This document shows, one piece after another, positions 6,190 to 8,361 of a DNA stretch of 8,361 bases. The notes below the pieces were generated by a model. The model was not told the origin of the DNA. It saw only the letters and a program-made list of their open reading frames with translations, and searched no databases. The stretch is from Deltaproteobacteria bacterium (GTDB lineage Bacteria; Desulfobacterota; Binatia; Binatales; Binataceae): positions 1 to 8,361 of the forward strand of contig DAHZDR010000052.1 of assembly GCA_027403435.1 (NCBI GenBank). The letters run 5' to 3'. The first letter of the stretch is position 1; each line of letters starts with the position of its first letter. Both the position numbers and the translations under genes were made by a program.

Positions 6190-7232
6190 AAGGATGGTCC
6201 TCTCTGAACGCCTGAAATTTTGATCAAATCCGCGGCGGGACGCGCTTCGTCCGCGACCGTTTGCCGTTCGGTTAGCATGCGATGGGCCGCAAGGGCCACC
6301 AGTCCGAATAATACCCATACCATTTCCTTTATCCGGCGCAGCACGCCCACCGCAAAGCCGACGCCGGCGCCGTAGCCGAGCGTCGCCAGAATCAGCGCCT
6401 TGCCGCCTTCCTGACTGACCAGCTTGGCGGGAATCAGGAAGGTCGCGCGCTCGATCAGCAGTCCCAGCGCTTCGACCAGCAGCGCCGCCATCGCGCTCGG
6501 ATGCGCGCCCAGCAGCGTCAGCAGAATATAGATTTCAACCGGTCCCATGCTCCATGCCACAAAATAGCACAGGCATGAAAGCGCGAGCCGGCCGCGCCGA
6601 TGCGCATAAAAGTCGAGCAGCACGCCGTCGGCCGCGTCGGCGGCGGCGTGAATTTCCGGATTGGCCAGATGGCCGAGATCGAGTCTGGCCGCCGCCTTCC
6701 ACAGCATCGCGAACGGATGCTTCATCTGGACATAGAGGAAACCGCCGGCCAGTCCGATCGCGATCGCCAAACCGCCCATCGCCGGCCATAGCAGATGATG
6801 CGCCCGCGCCGCGAACGGCAGCGTCGCCATCAGCGCGCCCGCGATAAAGCCGATTTGCCCAACCGCCTCGGCCAGCGACGCGATAATCACCGTCGCCAGC
6901 GCGATCGCCATCACGAGCTTGCGCCGCACCATCAGCGCCATCACGAACTGGCCGCCGAGCTGCGCCGAGGGGGTGATGTAATCCACCGCCTCGCCGGCGA
7001 TTCGCGCGACAAACAGCTCGCCAAAGCCAAGCTTCGGCGGACAGTCCGCGATCGTCACGCGCCATCCAAGGGTGTTCGCGACCCGCGCGACGGCTTCGAG
7101 CGCAATCGTGAGTCCGAGGCCCCATCCGACCATCCGAATCTGGGCGATCACCTGGGCGAGGCCGAAATGATGGAGAAACCAGACGTAAAAGCCCAGCGCG
7201 ATCAGCAGGATTAGGGTTTCGGCGCGGCGCAT
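6186..7232 (-). CDS. Flippase-like (LPG synthase TM / UPF0104, HpnL-like) membrane protein
   Basis: A 348-residue polytopic inner-membrane protein with about eight hydrophobic segments (roughly residues 5-22, 36-52, 107-127, 128-142, 150-168, 216-240, 248-266, 280-318). The motifs GEAVDYITPSAQLGGQ (80-95) and LVEALGLLIERATFLIPAKLVSQEGG (252-277), then LRRIKEMVW (298-306), are those of the flippase-like domain shared by lysylphosphatidylglycerol synthase and by hopanoid-associated HpnL-type proteins. No soluble aminoacyltransferase domain follows, only a polar tail of about 30 residues, so it should be a lipid-translocating protein rather than an LPG synthase. The transported lipid is unknown; HpnL kinship is suggested by motif only and no hopanoid genes are nearby. 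The stop codon overlaps the ATG of the secreted DUF4412-like gene (ATGA), indicating translational coupling. No clear ribosome site precedes the ATG at 7232, but the first membrane helix directly follows it. Confidence 0.85.
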   Translation of the reverse strand: MRRAETLILLIALGFYVWFLHHFGLAQVIAQIRMVGWGLGLTIALEAVARVANTLGWRVTIADCPPKLGFGELFVARIAGEAVDYITPSAQLGGQFVMALMVRRKLVMAIALATVIIASLAEAVGQIGFIAGALMATLPFAARAHHLLWPAMGGLAIAIGLAGGFLYVQMKHPFAMLWKAAARLDLGHLANPEIHAAADAADGVLLDFYAHRRGRLALSCLCYFVAWSMGPVEIYILLTLLGAHPSAMAALLVEALGLLIERATFLIPAKLVSQEGGKALILATLGYGAGVGFAVGVLRRIKEMVWVLFGLVALAAHRMLTERQTVADEARPAADLIKISGVQRGPSL

Positions 7233-7282
7233 TAATGAAGATCGGTCGGCAGGCGCGCCGCTAGCGGGCGCGGTTTTGCAAC

Positions 7283-7311
7283 ATTGTTCCAGCGCCCCCG
7301 CCCGTTCGCAA
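7283..7311 (-). promoter_or_regulatory. Weak candidate promoter for the flippase/DUF4412 operon
   Basis: On the minus strand TTGCGA (7306-7311) and AACAAT (7283-7288) are separated by exactly 17 nt, each matching four of six sigma-70 consensus positions. Transcription would start near 7276, some 44 nt before the flippase start. The spacer is very GC-rich. This is a pattern match only. Confidence 0.28.
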
Positions 7312-7380
7312 GGCAGCCGGGTTCGCCGGTACCAGCTTACTTCGCTTGTGAGTGACCGGTTTTGAAGGCTGCAAACGGGC
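7300..7380 (-). other. Nested inverted repeats directly after the NYN gene
   Basis: Three nested stems can form. GCCCGTT (7300-7306) pairs with AACGGGC (7374-7380), and GGCAGCC (7312-7318) with GGCTGC (7367-7372). CCGGT (7326-7330) pairs with ACCGG (7355-7359), and an inner CTTAC (7337-7341) with GTGAG (7349-7353) using one G-T pair. The element begins at the last base of the NYN gene and fills most of the gap to the flippase gene. There is no following T-run on either strand and no tRNA arms could be matched. It may be a 3'-end stabilising structure or a boundary element; the pairing was found by eye. Confidence 0.35.
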
Positions 7381-8060
7381 TATTTTTCGTGTCGGGCGAT
7401 TTCGCTTCGGCTCGCTCCAACGTCGAACGAGGCCCAGCACTTGGTCGCAAGATCAACACCAGTCGGCGGAAACCCCGCTTGGACGACTTTGAGACCCTTT
7501 ACGTCGAGAAATTCAACCGCAGGTACCAGATCACTGTCAGACGTCGCTAAGACGGCAATATCATACGCATCTTCCCAAGCTAGCCTTATCATGTCGGTTG
7601 CAATTAACGTGTCGACGCCCTTTTCGATTGTCGCAACAATTGATTTACCGCAACCGTCGTATGGGCAATTTCTAATTTCCCTGTGACAAACGGGGCATTT
7701 AGGAAGTGCACGAGGCTTTCGCTCCCGGCATTCCACTTGAATTCCAGGCTGTCGATCCAACCAAGTGGTCGCCCATTTTTTAAAGCCGCGGCCTTCTGCA
7801 GTTTGCGGATTATACGAAGTGTAAATGTTCATTCCTTCGAACGAATACGATGCGGGAGGCCGTATAATCTCCGCCGCTTTCTTTGTCAACCACGGGCCAA
7901 GTGCTCGCCAATCCACCTTAAATCGGGCTTCGTTGATCGTATGTAGAGCTCCGTCCTCGACCCGATTGAGCGAGAGTTGAAAGTTCCAATAATCGACAAA
8001 GACCCTGATCCGAGCGTTCTCTTTCTTCGGGCTCGGCAGTCCGGCGGCTTCGTCTGCCAT
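7380..8060 (-). CDS. NYN domain (PIN-like nuclease) protein with inserted zinc knuckle
   Basis: A 226-residue protein of the NYN / LabA-DUF88 group, PIN-fold proteins generally predicted to be metal-dependent RNases. The acidic site is visible: D23 in VFVDYWNF (20-27) with N26, D150 in KGVDT (148-152), and D175/D177 in ATSDSDLVPAVEFL (172-185). The C-terminal strand region VVQAGFPPTGVDLATKCWASFDV (192-214) is typical. Between the first and second halves lies a four-cysteine motif, C122-x2-C125-x6-C132-x4-C137, likely binding zinc. The start at 8060 is supported by GGGAGG (8069-8074) eight bases upstream; a longer form from a TTG at 8114 would begin inside a hairpin and is rejected. Base composition is clearly lower in G+C than all other genes here, suggesting horizontal acquisition. 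It has its own promoter and no co-directional partner visible. Substrate and role (RNA processing, regulation or defence) are unknown. Confidence 0.87.
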   Translation of the reverse strand: MADEAAGLPSPKKENARIRVFVDYWNFQLSLNRVEDGALHTINEARFKVDWRALGPWLTKKAAEIIRPPASYSFEGMNIYTSYNPQTAEGRGFKKWATTWLDRQPGIQVECRERKPRALPKCPVCHREIRNCPYDGCGKSIVATIEKGVDTLIATDMIRLAWEDAYDIAVLATSDSDLVPAVEFLDVKGLKVVQAGFPPTGVDLATKCWASFDVGASRSEIARHEK

Positions 8061-8104
8061 TTGAGAACCCTCCCGCAGGTAAAATAGATCGCTCAGAAAC
8101 AATA

Positions 8105-8136
8105 CAGGGGACAATCCATTGCTGGACAGTCCCCTG
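8105..8136 (-). repeat. Stem-loop in the leader of the NYN gene
   Basis: CAGGGGAC (8105-8112) and GTCCCCTG (8129-8136) form a perfect 8-bp stem. Inside it TCCA (8115-8118) pairs with TGGA (8123-8126) around a TTGC tetraloop, separated from the outer stem by a small AA/CA internal loop. It lies 45 nt before the NYN start codon and within the predicted transcript. On the minus strand it is followed by TATTGTTTC, so partial termination is conceivable. GGGGAC/GTCCCC palindromes also occur as REP-type elements, but no second copy is in this window. Confidence 0.6.
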
Positions 8137-8208
8137 GGGTCGAAATAATCGGCGCATCATCCTCTCTCCACAAGGGACAGAGCAGCGTCGATGGGTTGCA
8201 ATGATAAA

Positions 8209-8237
8209 ATTCTAGCCAAAATCAACAGAGCGGTCAA
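8209..8237 (-). promoter_or_regulatory. Near-consensus sigma-70 promoter for the NYN gene
   Basis: On the minus strand TTGACC (8232-8237) and TAGAAT (8209-8214) each match five of six consensus positions with the ideal 17-nt spacing. Transcription would start near 8202, giving a leader of about 140 nt that includes the stem-loop at 8105-8136. It is the best promoter in the window and contrasts with the weak signals before the GC-rich genes. Confidence 0.6.
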
Positions 8238-8361
8238 TCGATTGTGTCAGTTTGCTTGGCCTAATCCCTAACTTGTCCTGATTCATAAGTAGCGTTGGTT
8301 GATGTTTTGCCCCAAGGGCGCGACGACGGATGCGCGTTACACCTTGAAGCGGATGTGGATG

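Larger units (their letters stand above)
8061..8361. other. AT-richer 301-nt region upstream of the NYN gene
   Basis: This stretch holds no convincing gene. It contains the NYN ribosome site, a stem-loop (8105-8136), a leader reading frame starting at 8160, and a good minus-strand promoter (8209-8237). Beyond that, to the right edge, short frames are open on both strands: on the minus strand from the edge to a TAG at 8212-8214 (49 residues, including NQDKLGIRPSKLTQSIDRS), and on the plus strand from an ATG at 8302 to the edge. None could be recognised. The minus one could be the tail of a gene lying outside the window. The low G+C continues to about 8290. Confidence 0.5.

Noticed and set aside
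6190..6318. N-terminal extension of the DUF4412-like protein
   Set aside because: It overlaps the flippase-like gene, is arginine-rich, and would hide the signal peptide; the coupled ATG at 6189 fits better.
6186..7232. Lysylphosphatidylglycerol synthase (MprF) function for the membrane protein
   Set aside because: The soluble aminoacyltransferase domain is absent; only the flippase-like membrane part is present.
7300..7380. tRNA or tmRNA-like gene in the gap after the NYN gene
   Set aside because: Although stems nest and a GGTTCG-like stretch occurs, no acceptor stem, anticodon arm or T-arm of the right sizes can be fitted.
8061..8114. 18-residue N-terminal extension of the NYN protein from a TTG at 8114
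   Set aside because: The TTG lies in the hairpin and has no ribosome site, whereas the ATG at 8060 has GGGAGG eight bases upstream.
8212..8286. 24-residue minus-strand ORF beginning at the ATG at 8286
   Set aside because: It lacks a ribosome site, and overlaps both the -35 and -10 boxes of the NYN promoter; too short to support alone.

Overview
The window is GC-rich and tightly packed with nine protein-coding genes. A glutathione-dependent glyoxalase II, a classical FabI enoyl-ACP reductase, a luciferase-like flavin/F420 oxidoreductase and an epoxide-hydrolase-type enzyme together suggest a Gram-negative bacterium of proteobacterial grade. An uncultivated deltaproteobacterial or Binatota-like lineage is possible, but that placement is inference and weakly held. 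No rRNA, tRNA, CRISPR array, intact insertion sequence or plasmid origin was seen.

Layout. Left block (1-1617, minus): a luciferase-like monooxygenase followed by a LOG-family Rossmann protein, probably co-transcribed. A 52-nt divergent gap leads to a plus-strand block (1670-4174) of three genes: an RNase Z-like metallo-beta-lactamase-fold hydrolase, fabI and gloB. The fabI leader carries two competing hairpins. A convergent gap with a terminator-like hairpin follows. Then comes a minus-strand block: an alpha/beta hydrolase of epoxide-hydrolase type (4250-5215), preceded in transcription order by a flippase-like membrane protein (6186-7232) whose stop overlaps the start of a secreted DUF4412-like protein (5413-6189). 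That ATGA overlap makes the last two a translationally coupled pair.

Right block (about 7380-8361): the base composition drops visibly towards about half G+C. This part holds a NYN-domain (PIN-like nuclease) gene with an inserted four-cysteine zinc knuckle. It has a near-consensus sigma-70 promoter, a roughly 140-nt leader containing a strong stem-loop, and an overlapping leader reading frame with its own ribosome site. It looks like recently acquired accessory DNA beside a housekeeping segment, and is the part most worth following up.

How the genes work together: the plus block combines type II fatty-acid synthesis (fabI) with methylglyoxal detoxification (gloB). The flippase/DUF4412 pair probably acts at the cell envelope. 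The LLM, MBL and alpha/beta hydrolase enzymes are of general metabolic or detoxification type with unknown substrates. No single pathway joining all of them can be read from the sequence.
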